A stretch of 64,000 bases of DNA. Origin: Herbaspirillum sp. GW103 (GTDB taxonomy: Bacteria > Pseudomonadota > Gammaproteobacteria > Burkholderiales > Burkholderiaceae_D). The translations under genes and the position numbers were made by a program. Each line of letters starts with the position of its first letter. The first letter of the stretch is position 1. Where the stretch lies: assembly GCF_000261365.1 (NCBI RefSeq), contig NZ_AJVC01000003.1:1550001-1614000 (forward strand), read 5' to 3'. The notes beneath the pieces were generated by a model. That model searched no databases. It was given only the letters and a program-made list of their open reading frames with translations, and was not told where the DNA came from. Below are positions 30,817-40,395 of the stretch, piece after piece.

Positions 30817-32940
30817 ATGCCACCCGAACTCGCCCAGGACGTCCCCGACACCAGCAGCCCGCCCGGCGGCGAGCGCGATCCGTTTGCGCGCCTGAACGCG
30901 CAGCAGCGCGAGGCGGTCGAGCACGGCAGCAAGCTTGCACCGGCACAGCAGCTGCCGCTGCTCATCGTGGCCGGCGCCGGTACCGGCAAGACCAATACCC
31001 TGGCGCACCGCGTCGCCAGGCTGATCCTCGACGGGGCCGACCCGCAGCGCATCCTGCTGCTGACCTTCTCGCGCCGGGCGGCCGCCGACATGGGCCGGCG
31101 CGTCGGCCAGGTGATCCGACAGGTCCTGGGGCTCGCAGCCACCGACAGCCCGCCGCAACTGCCCTGGTCGGGCACCTTCCACGCCATCGGTGCGCGCCTG
31201 TTGCGGGAGTACGCGGCCGTCATCGGTTTGGAAGAAAACTTCACCATCCAAGATCGCGGCGATTCCGAAGACCTGATCGGCCTGCTGCGGCACGAGATGG
31301 GGCTGTCCTCCACCGACAAGCGTTTTCCGCTGAAGGCGACCTGCCTGTCCATTTATTCACGTGCGGTCAATACCCGGCAAGACCTGGGCACGGTGCTGCA
31401 AACCCAGTTCCCCTGGTGCCGGGAATGGGAAAGGCCGCTGGGCGAACTCTTTACCCGCTATGTGGAGGCCAAGGAAGCCCAGCATGTGCTGGATTACGAC
31501 GACCTGCTGCTGTTCTGGGCCGACATGCTCTCGGACCCGGTGATCGCGCAGTCGGCAGGCGCGCGCTTCGACCACGTGCTGGTGGATGAATACCAGGACA
31601 CCAACCGCCTGCAGGCCGAGATCCTGCAAAGGATGAAACCGGATGGCGCCGGTGTGACCGTCGTAGGCGACGATGCCCAGTCCATCTATTCCTTCCGGGG
31701 CGCCACGGTGCGCAACATCCTCGACTTTCCCGAGCTGTTCACGCAGTCGGCGCGGCTGTTGACGCTGGAACAGAACTATCGCTCCACGCAGCCCATCCTG
31801 CAGGCCTCCAATGCGGTCATCGCCGATGCGCCGGAGCGGCACCTCAAGCAGCTCTGGAGCGACAAGCCTTCCTCGCAGAAGCCGCAACTGGTGGTGATCC
31901 CGGATGAGGCCGAACAGGCGCGCTGGGTGGCCAACCGCATCCTGGCGCATCGGGAAGAAGGACTCACGCTGAAGTCGCAGGCGGTGCTCTTCCGTACCGC
32001 CACCCACAGCGCGGCGCTGGAACTGGAACTGGTCCGGCGCAACATCCCCTTCGTGAAGTTCGGCGGCCTCAAGTTCCTGGAAAGCACACACATCAAGGAC
32101 CTGCTCTCCCTGCTGCGCCTGACCCACAATCCCAGCGGACGGATGGCGGGCTTCCGGGCGCTGCAACTGATCCCCGGGGTCGGTCCCGCTACCGCCAGGA
32201 AGGTGCTGGACCTGATGGCCGGTGCCAGCGACCCGGCCGACGCGCTCCTGAACTTCAGCGCGCCCTCCGGCATCGCCTTGCAATGGCAGGCCTTTGCCGA
32301 CACCTATGACCTGATGCGTCGCGCCAGCGCGACCTGGCCGACCGACCTCCAGGCCGCGCGCGACTGGTACCTGCCGCAGCTGGAACAACGCTACGAGGAT
32401 GCCGACGCCCGTGCCGCCGACCTCGAGCAGTTGACCGCGCTGGCCAGGGGCTATGCCTCGCGCGAGAAATTCCTCACCGAACTGACCCTGGACCCGCCCG
32501 AGGCCAGCAGCGATTTCTCCGGCCCGCCCTATCGCGACGAAGATTACCTGACGCTCTCCACCATCCACTCCGCCAAGGGCCAGGAATGGCGCTCGGTCCA
32601 TGTACTGAATGTGGTCGACGGCTGCATTCCGTCCGACCTGGCCACCGGCAGCGAGGCCGAGATCGCCGAGGAACGGCGTCTGCTGTACGTGGCCATGACA
32701 CGCGCCAGGGAGTATCTGCACCTGGTGGTACCACAGCGCTTCTACATCACCCAGCAGACGGCGCAGGGCGAGCGCCACATCAACGGCATCCGCAGCCGTT
32801 TCATCACGCCGCGCATGCTGCCTTTCTTCGAGGACAGCCTGTGGTTCTCGGCCGAGACCAATGGCGCGCGCACGCCCATGCCCGACAGCGTACGCATGCT
32901 GGTACGACAGCGCGCCAAAAACGCCTGGAACAAGCAATGA
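30817..32940 (+). CDS. UvrD/Rep-type superfamily 1 DNA helicase
   Basis: A 707-residue ATP-dependent 3'-5' DNA helicase. Motifs in order: Q motif LNAQQREAVEH, Walker A VAGAGTGKTNTLAHR, motif Ia LTFSRRAAADMGRR, Walker B DEYQDTNRLQ, motif III VVGDDAQSIYSFRGA, motif IV LEQNYRS, motif V LSTIHSAKGQEW, and motif VI VAMTRAREYLHL. Length is close to UvrD (720), but the C-terminal tail differs, so I do not give a symbol. The start at 30817 is preferred over the ATG at 30745 because a LexA box lies between them. Downstream genes include recJ on the same strand, consistent with DNA repair. Confidence 0.92.
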   Translation: MPPELAQDVPDTSSPPGGERDPFARLNAQQREAVEHGSKLAPAQQLPLLIVAGAGTGKTNTLAHRVARLILDGADPQRILLLTFSRRAAADMGRRVGQVIRQVLGLAATDSPPQLPWSGTFHAIGARLLREYAAVIGLEENFTIQDRGDSEDLIGLLRHEMGLSSTDKRFPLKATCLSIYSRAVNTRQDLGTVLQTQFPWCREWERPLGELFTRYVEAKEAQHVLDYDDLLLFWADMLSDPVIAQSAGARFDHVLVDEYQDTNRLQAEILQRMKPDGAGVTVVGDDAQSIYSFRGATVRNILDFPELFTQSARLLTLEQNYRSTQPILQASNAVIADAPERHLKQLWSDKPSSQKPQLVVIPDEAEQARWVANRILAHREEGLTLKSQAVLFRTATHSAALELELVRRNIPFVKFGGLKFLESTHIKDLLSLLRLTHNPSGRMAGFRALQLIPGVGPATARKVLDLMAGASDPADALLNFSAPSGIALQWQAFADTYDLMRRASATWPTDLQAARDWYLPQLEQRYEDADARAADLEQLTALARGYASREKFLTELTLDPPEASSDFSGPPYRDEDYLTLSTIHSAKGQEWRSVHVLNVVDGCIPSDLATGSEAEIAEERRLLYVAMTRAREYLHLVVPQRFYITQQTAQGERHINGIRSRFITPRMLPFFEDSLWFSAETNGARTPMPDSVRMLVRQRAKNAWNKQ

Positions 32941-33011
32941 CACTGCCTTGAAGTGAAGCTTTGTGCAGTCGACGGGGCCAAGCGGCGCGCCAGCCGCTAA
33001 AATAGCGCCCC

Positions 33012-34043
33012 ATGAATCAACTTGACATCCTCATCCCCTTCGCCCTGCCCCCGGCCGAGCTGGCGCGCGACCTGCTGCGCCAGTGCCAGGCGCCGGCCCT
33101 GGCCATGCTGCTGGGCCGGGGCAAGGCCGTGGCGCGCCAGGCGCATGATCCGTTTTCACGCGCCCTGCCGCATGAACACTGGCTGGCCCGGCGCTTCGGC
33201 CTGCCGCCTGCCGCCCAGGATTGCAGCCCGGCTGCCGCCAGCGCGCTGATGCAGCGCTTGGGCCACGCGCCCAGCGCCGGCCACTGGTTCGTGCTGCATC
33301 CGGCCCACATCCACGTGGCCCGCGATCATCTGGTGTTGACCGACATCGGCCAGCTGCAACTGGAGGAGGACGAATCGCGCCGCCTGTTCGACGCCGCCCT
33401 GCCGCTCTTTACCGAGATCGGCCATGAGCTGGTCTATGGCGACGCCCGTACCTGGTTCATCCGGGCCGATGCCTGGGCCGGCCTGCGCACCTCCACGCCT
33501 TCGGCGGCCAGCGGGCGCAATGTCGATATCTGGATGCCCGAAGGACCGGGCGAGCTGGCCTGGCGCAAGCTGCAAAACGAAGTGCAGATGCAATGGTTCG
33601 CCGAGTCCCTCAACGAACAGCGCGAAATGCGCGGCCAGAAGGCCATCAACTCGATCTGGATCTGGGGCGGCGCCGATGCCGGCGTGCTGGCGCAGGACAT
33701 CTACACCGAACGCTTCGGCCTGCGCGGCTGGCTGCGCGCCTTCGGGCAGGAGCGCATCGATGGGGGCGCGGCCCAGCTCGTGCGCGGCAGCGGCCACCGC
33801 CTGCTGGTGCTCGATGCCCTGGCCGAAGCCGCGCTGGCCGAGGAATGGGGTCTCTGGCTGCAGCACCTGGAACACCTGGACCGCGACTGGCTGGCACCCT
33901 TGCTGGTATCGCTGCGGGCAGCAAGCCTGGAGTCGCTCAATCTGATCCTGAGCGGCGCGGATCGCAGCCTGGAAGTGACGGTCACCCGTGGCGCGCTGCG
34001 GCGTTTCTGGCACAAACCTTCACTGGCGGGGCTGTCGGCATGA
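33012..34043 (+). CDS. Uncharacterised protein upstream of and coupled to recJ
   Basis: A 343-residue soluble protein. I recognise no catalytic motif with certainty. Features seen: an N-terminal region of MNQLDILIPFALPPAELA, a central WFIRADAWAGLRTSTPSAAS, and a strong conserved-looking stretch KAINSIWIWGGADAG. Proteins with this layout are often found just upstream of recJ in betaproteobacteria and have been labelled phosphoglycerate-mutase-like or regulatory; that labelling is weak. Its stop overlaps the recJ start (ATGA), implying co-translation and perhaps a shared job in DNA metabolism. Gap to the helicase gene is 71 bases. Confidence 0.8.
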   Translation: MNQLDILIPFALPPAELARDLLRQCQAPALAMLLGRGKAVARQAHDPFSRALPHEHWLARRFGLPPAAQDCSPAAASALMQRLGHAPSAGHWFVLHPAHIHVARDHLVLTDIGQLQLEEDESRRLFDAALPLFTEIGHELVYGDARTWFIRADAWAGLRTSTPSAASGRNVDIWMPEGPGELAWRKLQNEVQMQWFAESLNEQREMRGQKAINSIWIWGGADAGVLAQDIYTERFGLRGWLRAFGQERIDGGAAQLVRGSGHRLLVLDALAEAALAEEWGLWLQHLEHLDRDWLAPLLVSLRAASLESLNLILSGADRSLEVTVTRGALRRFWHKPSLAGLSA

Positions 34044-35734
34044 TACGCGTCACCACCCGCTCCTATGACATCACCCAGGCCGAGCAACTCATCGCCGAAG
34101 GGGTGCACCCGGTGCTGGCACGCGTCTATGCGGCGCGCGGCCTGTCCACCGCACGTGAGCTGGCCAGCGAGCTCAATGCCCTGATCGCCCCGTCCGGCCT
34201 GCTGCATATCGATGCCGCCGCCAGCTACCTGGCCGACGCCATCGCCGCGCGCAAGAAGCTGGTCATCGTCGCCGACTACGACTGCGACGGCGCCACCGCC
34301 TGTGCCGTCGGCCTGCGCGGATTGCGCCTGTTGGGCGCGCAGGTCGACTATATCGTGCCCAATCGCTTCGAATACGGTTACGGCTTGACGCCCGAGATCG
34401 TCGAGCTGACCGTGCGCGAGAAGAATCCCGACATCATCGTCACCGTCGACAACGGCATCGCCAGCATCGATGGTGTGGCCGAAGCCAAGCGGCGCGGCAT
34501 CGACGTCGTGGTGACCGACCACCACCTGCCCGGCGACGCCCTGCCGGAGGCACGCGTGATCGTCAATCCCAACCAGCCGCAGTGCGGCTTCCCCAGCAAG
34601 AACCTGGCCGGGGTGGGCGTGATGTTCTACGTGCTGCTGGCGCTGCGCGCCGAGATGCGCAAGCGCGGCCTCTTCGATGCCCAGACCCAGCCACGGCTGG
34701 ACAGCCTGCTCGACCTGGTGGCCCTGGGCACCGTGGCCGACGTGGTCAAGCTGGACGCCAACAACCGCATCCTGGTGGCGCAGGGCTTGAAACGCATGCG
34801 CAGCGGCAAGATGCACCCCGGCATCGCCGCCCTGTTTCGCGCCGCCGGCCGCGAGGCCCGCCGCGCCACTCCGTTCGACCTCGGTTTTGCCGTCGGCCCG
34901 CGCCTGAACGCGGCCGGCCGCCTGGCCGACATGTCGCTGGGCATCGAATGCCTCACTACCGATGATGAAGGCCGTGCCTGGGCCATCGCCCAGCAACTCG
35001 ACGCCATCAACCGCGAACGGCGCGACATCGAAGCCGGCATGCAGGACACCGCCCTGCTGCTGCTGGACGATTTCAACCCGGCCGACCGGCGCACCATCGC
35101 CGTTTTCGATCCCTCCTGGCACCAGGGCGTGATCGGCATCGTGGCCTCGCGCCTGAAGGACAAGTTCTACCGTCCCACGATCACCTTCGCACCGGGAGAT
35201 GAAGGTTTCATCAAGGGCTCGGGCCGCTCCATCGCCGGTTTCCACCTGCGTGACGCGCTCGATCTGGTGTCCAAGCATGCCCCCTCGGTGATGACCAAGT
35301 TCGGCGGCCACGCCATGGCGGCCGGGCTGACCATCCATGCTGAAGCCTTCGATGCCTTTGCGCAGGCTTTCGAGGCGGTAGGGCGCGACTGGCTCACGCA
35401 AAACCAGCTGGAGCGCGTCATCGAGACCGATGGCGAACTCGAGGACAGCTACTATTCGGTGGAATTCATCAGCCTGATGGACCAGCAAGTGTGGGGCCAG
35501 GGCTTTGCCCCGCCGGTGTTCTGCGACCATTTCCGCGTGCTCAGCCAGCGCATCCTCAAGGACAAGCACCTCAAGCTGCAACTGGAAAAGGGAGGGCGCA
35601 AGTATGACGCCATCTGGTTCGGCCATACCGATGCCCTGCCCGACCATGCCCAGGTCGCCTTCCGGCTGGATGCCAACGAATACAACGGCAAGACCAGCGT
35701 GCAACTGATGGTGGAACATGCCGAACCCGCCTGA
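34040..35734 (+). CDS. recJ: Single-stranded-DNA-specific exonuclease RecJ
   Basis: A 564-residue 5'-3' exonuclease acting in recombination and mismatch repair. DHH-family metal motifs are visible: VADYDCDGATA (motif I, residues about 77), VTVDNGI (II), VVTDHHLPGD (III, with the DHH triad), and LGTVADVVKLD (IV). The DHHA1 half has KGSGRSIAGFHL and FGGHAMAAGLTI. Length is typical (E. coli 577). ATG at 34040 overlaps the previous stop by four bases. Confidence 0.96.
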   Translation: MIRVTTRSYDITQAEQLIAEGVHPVLARVYAARGLSTARELASELNALIAPSGLLHIDAAASYLADAIAARKKLVIVADYDCDGATACAVGLRGLRLLGAQVDYIVPNRFEYGYGLTPEIVELTVREKNPDIIVTVDNGIASIDGVAEAKRRGIDVVVTDHHLPGDALPEARVIVNPNQPQCGFPSKNLAGVGVMFYVLLALRAEMRKRGLFDAQTQPRLDSLLDLVALGTVADVVKLDANNRILVAQGLKRMRSGKMHPGIAALFRAAGREARRATPFDLGFAVGPRLNAAGRLADMSLGIECLTTDDEGRAWAIAQQLDAINRERRDIEAGMQDTALLLLDDFNPADRRTIAVFDPSWHQGVIGIVASRLKDKFYRPTITFAPGDEGFIKGSGRSIAGFHLRDALDLVSKHAPSVMTKFGGHAMAAGLTIHAEAFDAFAQAFEAVGRDWLTQNQLERVIETDGELEDSYYSVEFISLMDQQVWGQGFAPPVFCDHFRVLSQRILKDKHLKLQLEKGGRKYDAIWFGHTDALPDHAQVAFRLDANEYNGKTSVQLMVEHAEPA

Positions 35735-35761
35735 AGCACCAACGGCCTCCTCGCCGGGCCA

Positions 35762-35813
35762 GCCGGGCTGCGCACGCGGGCAAAGCCTTGCCCTGCAAGG
35801 ATTGCAGCCCGGC
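35762..35813. repeat. Nested inverted repeat between recJ and the diguanylate cyclase gene
   Basis: Outer arms GCCGGGCTGC (35762-35771) and GCAGCCCGGC (35804-35813) are perfect complements. Inside them GGGCAA-AGCC-TTGCCC (35778-35793) forms a second perfect hairpin. No T tract follows, instead an A-rich run, so it is not a standard terminator on the plus strand. It could be a structured 3' end of recJ mRNA or a leader of the downstream gene. Confidence 0.6.
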
Positions 35814-35944
35814 AATAGCTAAAAAAAGAGCACCGGCGCCACATTGCAGTGGCACAATATTGGCTTGGAGCGACTTCCGGGCAATTTTGAAGGAAGTGGG
35901 CAACAAGGGCGCTCCGAGCAAAAACAACAACATCAAATCCCTGA

Positions 35945-37630
35945 ATGAAGCTCAAGCGCATCCATTGCAGCCTGGTGTCTCGACTCGTCCTCTTCGGCCT
36001 CCTGCTGATCGTGGTCAGCGCCTTCATGCGCTACTACATCCTGATCGACTTTCTGGAAAAGGAACAAGCCCAGGTCGCAGCCGACCAGCAAAGCACCATC
36101 GCCAGCTATCTGGCCGAGGACATCGGGTACCGCGTACAGGAGCGGGCGCACTACCTGGAACGCCTGGCCCGGCACCTGCCGGCGGCCATGCCGGCAGACC
36201 GCGCAGGACTGTACACCTGGCTGCAGGAGCACCAGGAATTGCAGCCGCTGTTTGCGCAAGGACTCTTCGTGGCCGACACCAACGGCATGATCGTCGTCGA
36301 CTACCCTACGCTCAACGGCCGCCGCGCCCTGTCGCTGACCCGGTACCCCGATTTCGAACGCGTCATGCAGGGCGCCACCGTGATCTGCCCGCCCCTGACC
36401 AGCCCGGCCAGCGGCAAACCCATCCTTGCGATCATGACGCCGCTGCGCAATGCCGAGGGCCGAATCGTGGGGGTACTGGGCGGCAGCACCGAACTGACTG
36501 CGCCGGGCTTCCTCGATCACCTGCAACGGGCCAGACTGGGGCCGACCGGCAGTTTCCTGCTCATTGCACCCAACCAGCGCCTGATCATCGCCTCCAGTGA
36601 CGAGGCCCTGGTCTATACCCGCTTGCCTCCCGTGGGCCAGGACAAGCTGATGGACCAGGCCCTGCAGCAGGGATACCGTGGCAATGGCGTGGACGTGGCG
36701 GCCAATGGGGTCAGTGAAATCAAAGCCTTTTCCTCGGTGCCCGGTACCAGCTGGCTGGTGGCGGTGACGCTGCCGCTGGCCGATGCCCTGCCCACGGTCG
36801 CCCGTACCCGCGCCCTGATCGGGCGCGGCGGACTGATTCAGGGGGTCATGGTGGTTGCGCTGGTGGTGCTGGCCTACCTGTGGTTCTTCCGTCCGCTGCG
36901 CCGTGCCGCCGCCCTGGCCGACCGCATGACGCGCGGCGAGCTGCCACTGTCGCCGCTGCCGGTGGAGCGGCGCGATGAGGTCGGCCACCTCACCATGGCC
37001 TTCAATGGGCTGCTCTCGCGCCTGAAGCTGCACCAGGCCGAACTGCAACATCAGGCCCATCACGACGTGCTGACCGGCCTGCCCAACCGCATGATGCTGG
37101 CCGAACGGATGGAGGCGGCGCTCACCCACGCCTGCCGCGAACGCAATGGTGTGGCGCTGCTGTTCCTGGATCTGGACGGTTTCAAACCGATCAACGATAC
37201 CCTCGGCCACAAGGCCGGCGACCTGGTGCTGCAGGAAGTCACACGGCGCCTGCGCCAGGTGGCCCGCCACGGCGATACCCTGGCGCGCGTGGGCGGGGAT
37301 GAATTCGTGCTGCTCATTACCGATCTCGGCCAGCCCTACGAACAGGGCGCGCAGGTGCTGGCCGAAAAATGTATCAAGGTGGTCTCGGAACCGCTGCACC
37401 TGGCGCAGGGAGACTATCAGCTGGGCGTGTCGGTGGGCATCGCCGTGTGTGACGGCAGCTGTGACGCCGACAGCCTGCTGCAGGCGGCCGACAAGGCCAT
37501 GTATGCCGCCAAGGGCAACGGCCGTGGCTGCTACGTGATTGCCCCGGCACGGCCGACGGTGGCCGACGAACTCAACGTACCGGCAGGAACTGCAGGAATG
37601 ACCCGCCCAACAGGTTCTGCACATAGCTGA
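35945..37630 (+). CDS. Membrane diguanylate cyclase (Cache-HAMP-GGDEF)
   Basis: A 561-residue inner-membrane enzyme: TM1 about 10-32, a periplasmic double-Cache sensor (about 35-285; e.g. LFVADTNGMIVVDYP, SFLLIAPNQRLIIASSD), TM2 about 297-320, HAMP, and a GGDEF domain from HHDVLTGLPNRMML. The motif GGDEF is intact at 450-454, with RHGD five residues before it as inhibitory site. It should make cyclic di-GMP in response to a small periplasmic ligand. Its last 59 bases overlap the end of the convergent lipoprotein gene. Confidence 0.9.
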   Translation: MKLKRIHCSLVSRLVLFGLLLIVVSAFMRYYILIDFLEKEQAQVAADQQSTIASYLAEDIGYRVQERAHYLERLARHLPAAMPADRAGLYTWLQEHQELQPLFAQGLFVADTNGMIVVDYPTLNGRRALSLTRYPDFERVMQGATVICPPLTSPASGKPILAIMTPLRNAEGRIVGVLGGSTELTAPGFLDHLQRARLGPTGSFLLIAPNQRLIIASSDEALVYTRLPPVGQDKLMDQALQQGYRGNGVDVAANGVSEIKAFSSVPGTSWLVAVTLPLADALPTVARTRALIGRGGLIQGVMVVALVVLAYLWFFRPLRRAAALADRMTRGELPLSPLPVERRDEVGHLTMAFNGLLSRLKLHQAELQHQAHHDVLTGLPNRMMLAERMEAALTHACRERNGVALLFLDLDGFKPINDTLGHKAGDLVLQEVTRRLRQVARHGDTLARVGGDEFVLLITDLGQPYEQGAQVLAEKCIKVVSEPLHLAQGDYQLGVSVGIAVCDGSCDADSLLQAADKAMYAAKGNGRGCYVIAPARPTVADELNVPAGTAGMTRPTGSAHS

Positions 37631-38300
37631 TGCCGGCACGGCGATAGCGCTCGGTCATGAATTCGGCCATCAGGTCCAGGCGACCGACGATCTTGCCGAA
37701 TTCACGTTCGAAACTCAGATTGCGTGCCTGGCTGCCGATCTCGTCGGACAGCAGCAAGGGCGCACCGCTGGCATGGCGGCGACTGGAGAGGATCCAGGCG
37801 GCGATCTCCACATTGCGGGCAGCGTTGTAGAGACGCTGGGCATCGAGCCCGTCGACCAGGAAGAATTCAATCTTGTTGCCGTGCGCCACGATGATCATGT
37901 CGGCGGTGGCATCGATGAAGGCCGCGACCCTATCCCCCTTGAACTCCGGCGACAAGGCCAGCGTCATGGCCTCGATATCGCGCTTGCCCTGCAGTTCCGG
38001 CCAGGCCTGGCGCTGTTCGATGGCCTGGCGCACCTTCTGCTCGGCCTCGTCGCGGCTGGCCGCAGTCTTTTTCCATTCGGCCGGATTGCGCCGATACAGC
38101 TTGGACATCAGCAGGTAGAGACTGTCGAGATTGGCCCGCATGGCCAGGGTAGCCACGCGGTTGCTGTCGGATTGGCCCATCTCGCGTGAACTGGCCTGGG
38201 CGCCCTTGACTTCGCCATGCGGGGCGGGTGTCGAGGCGCACCCGGCCAGCAGTGCGAGGCACAGCAGGGGCGGCAGGAGAAAAAACAGCTTTCTGGTCAT
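37572..38300 (-). CDS. Predicted lipoprotein of unknown function
   Basis: A 242-residue secreted lipoprotein. A signal peptide with lipobox LLAGC (Cys about residue 21) is clear: MTRKLFFLLPPLLCLALLAG then CASTPAPHG. The residue after Cys is Ala, not Asp, which favours sorting to the outer membrane. The mature part is mostly helical (RANLDSLYLLMSKLYRRNP, FIDATADMIIVAHGNKIEFF) with no motif that I recognise. It overlaps the 3' end of the diguanylate cyclase gene by 59 bases tail to tail. Confidence 0.85.
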   Translation of the reverse strand: MTRKLFFLLPPLLCLALLAGCASTPAPHGEVKGAQASSREMGQSDSNRVATLAMRANLDSLYLLMSKLYRRNPAEWKKTAASRDEAEQKVRQAIEQRQAWPELQGKRDIEAMTLALSPEFKGDRVAAFIDATADMIIVAHGNKIEFFLVDGLDAQRLYNAARNVEIAAWILSSRRHASGAPLLLSDEIGSQARNLSFEREFGKIVGRLDLMAEFMTERYRRAGISYVQNLLGGSFLQFLPVR

Positions 38301-38390
38301 CGGCAGGCGGCACGAAACGAGCTGATAGGGCCTGATCCTAGCAGAATGCGTTCCGTCCGCCCGCTTCGGGGTGAAACCTTTTACTTCACA

Positions 38391-40346
38391 TCAGGCCTTT
38401 CCGGTATGCGGCAAACCGGTCAGATAGCCGACCGTGGCACCGAAGCGATCCTTGTAGTTGGCGCGTACCAGCGGGTCGAGGGTGTCCTTGACCTTGTCGT
38501 GCAAGCCCTTTTCCCAGTCGCCGGCATGCTGAAAATTGCTCATCACGTAGGTCCAGCCGTTGATCTCATCGACGGCGTGCAGGCCGGTCGATTCGGCACC
38601 GGCCGGGCAGGACAGCACGCGGGTAAGCGCCTTGGTATCGACGTTGTAGGCCCACAGGAAGTTGTTGACGTGCATGCCGCTGTCTTCGCCGATGAACAAG
38701 GTTCGCAGCTTCTCGGAGAACTTGATGTTGTCCGGATTGGCAATGTGCTCCTGATCGGCCAGGTTGCCGAGGGCATCCGGTGTCTTCAGGTCTACGCCCA
38801 CCAGGGCCGCCGGCGGGGCCATGTCGATGGCGACCCATTCACTGTCGATGACATTGCCGCCGGTATCGCGCTGGCCACCGCGCAGGTTCAGGGCGTACAC
38901 GGCGCCGGCCCGGGGCCCGGCGACCTTGATGTGACCGGAGCCATTGAGCATCGAGGTCTGGATGTAGGACATGGCCGAATAGGCGATCTTGTCCTGCGCG
39001 TTGACGGTCGTGCCTTCCATCTTGGTGAAGCCCAGGCTGCCACCGGCGAGTGCCGCATAGCGGTGGGTTTCCAGGAAGGCCGCGGCCTTCTGCATGCCCG
39101 GCTTGACGCGCACCCAGTTGAACTTGCCGTTGAACGGGATCTTGGAGAAGGAACCGTCGGCCGGATCAGTGGTGCGGATGTCCATGATGTCGGCGGCCTT
39201 GTAGCGGTCTGCCATGGCCTTGACTTCGGCGCTGGTGGCGCTGCCCAGGCGCACCCAGGACAGCTTGCCGGCGCCCGGACCGACGCCCGAGACCTGCTCC
39301 CAGCGCGCCACGTAGAGCGTGCCCGACGACAAGTCGGCAGCACGGTCAGCGATGAACATGAACAGGCCACCATTGGTGGCGTCGTCGCCCATCAACACGG
39401 TGCGCTGGTCCGGCATGACCTGCACCAGCTCGTGCGAGATGCGGCCCAGGCAGTAGTGCTTCTTGATGGAGCCGGTGCCGTCGGGGTGGACGGTCACTTC
39501 CGGCAGGTGGCCGTAGTGGTAGGGATTGGCGCGGTTCTCGTCGCCATACAGATTCTTGCTGAAGGCCTTGAATTGCGGGTTGGAGGCGATGGCCGAGGCA
39601 TCCGGTTCATATTCTTCCGACGACAGGTGCGTATTCCAGGGCGACAGGCTGGCGCCGCAGGTGATCCACAGACCGTTGACCTGGGAGGTATCGACATTGT
39701 GGTACTGCACCAGCGACAGCTTGCCCGAGGACGGGTCCTGGTCCAGCGTCAGCACGGCGATGGGCGACGGCAGCTGGCCGTACATGGCGGCCTGCTTCTG
39801 GTCGCGGGTGGTGTATTCGAATTGCACCACGGCAAATACCGCATTGCCCTTCACGCCCGGCACCTTGGCACCGGCCACGGTCAGCAACGAAGAGCCGTCC
39901 GGGCAGTCGGAATAGAACTGGCGCTCCTTGCCCGGCACCGAACGGTCGATGATGGGCTGATTGTTGATGTCGAGGTAGCCGCCGGCGAGGATGGTGCCGC
40001 CCTTTCCGTCGGGCACCATGTCGCCGGTCATGAAGAAGGGTTGATAGGCCAGCTTGTAACTCTGTTTGCTGCCATCGGCAAAGGTCACTTCCAGGGCCGA
40101 ACCGACGGTGGTGGTGGCCATCGCGGCCGGATTGGCCAGAGTCGGAGCCGGCATGCCGGTGAAGCGCGCCGAGGCAAAGGGCTTGCCCGCGCCGGGGGTG
40201 GCGCAGGCCGACAGCAGGGCCGAGGCCGACAGGCCGCCGGTCAGCGGCAGCAGGGGCGCGGCGCCCAGCGCCTTGAGCAGGTTGCGGCGGCCGGATTGCG
40301 GCTGATCAACGTCGGATTGGGTAGCGGTGGGGGCAGGCTGTCTCAT
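38391..40346 (-). CDS. phoX: PhoX-family alkaline phosphatase (DUF839)
   Basis: A 651-residue exported phosphatase of the PhoX type, which uses Fe and Ca to hydrolyse phosphate esters in the periplasm. A Tat signal is visible: SGRRNLLKALGAAPLLPLTG followed by a hydrophobic stretch and CATPG, the latter resembling a lipobox. PhoX-like segments are ITCGASLSPWNTHLSSEEYE, VLMGDDATNGGLFMF, WVRVKPGM and LFIGEDSGMHVNNFLW, each rich in the acidic residues that hold metals. Related enzymes are induced by phosphate starvation; a candidate Pho box is 50 bases upstream. Confidence 0.9.
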   Translation of the reverse strand: MRQPAPTATQSDVDQPQSGRRNLLKALGAAPLLPLTGGLSASALLSACATPGAGKPFASARFTGMPAPTLANPAAMATTTVGSALEVTFADGSKQSYKLAYQPFFMTGDMVPDGKGGTILAGGYLDINNQPIIDRSVPGKERQFYSDCPDGSSLLTVAGAKVPGVKGNAVFAVVQFEYTTRDQKQAAMYGQLPSPIAVLTLDQDPSSGKLSLVQYHNVDTSQVNGLWITCGASLSPWNTHLSSEEYEPDASAIASNPQFKAFSKNLYGDENRANPYHYGHLPEVTVHPDGTGSIKKHYCLGRISHELVQVMPDQRTVLMGDDATNGGLFMFIADRAADLSSGTLYVARWEQVSGVGPGAGKLSWVRLGSATSAEVKAMADRYKAADIMDIRTTDPADGSFSKIPFNGKFNWVRVKPGMQKAAAFLETHRYAALAGGSLGFTKMEGTTVNAQDKIAYSAMSYIQTSMLNGSGHIKVAGPRAGAVYALNLRGGQRDTGGNVIDSEWVAIDMAPPAALVGVDLKTPDALGNLADQEHIANPDNIKFSEKLRTLFIGEDSGMHVNNFLWAYNVDTKALTRVLSCPAGAESTGLHAVDEINGWTYVMSNFQHAGDWEKGLHDKVKDTLDPLVRANYKDRFGATVGYLTGLPHTGKA

Positions 40347-40395
40347 CGAAGGTTCTCCGTATTGGCTAGCAGATGGCAGGCAGCGCCGGGCGCCG

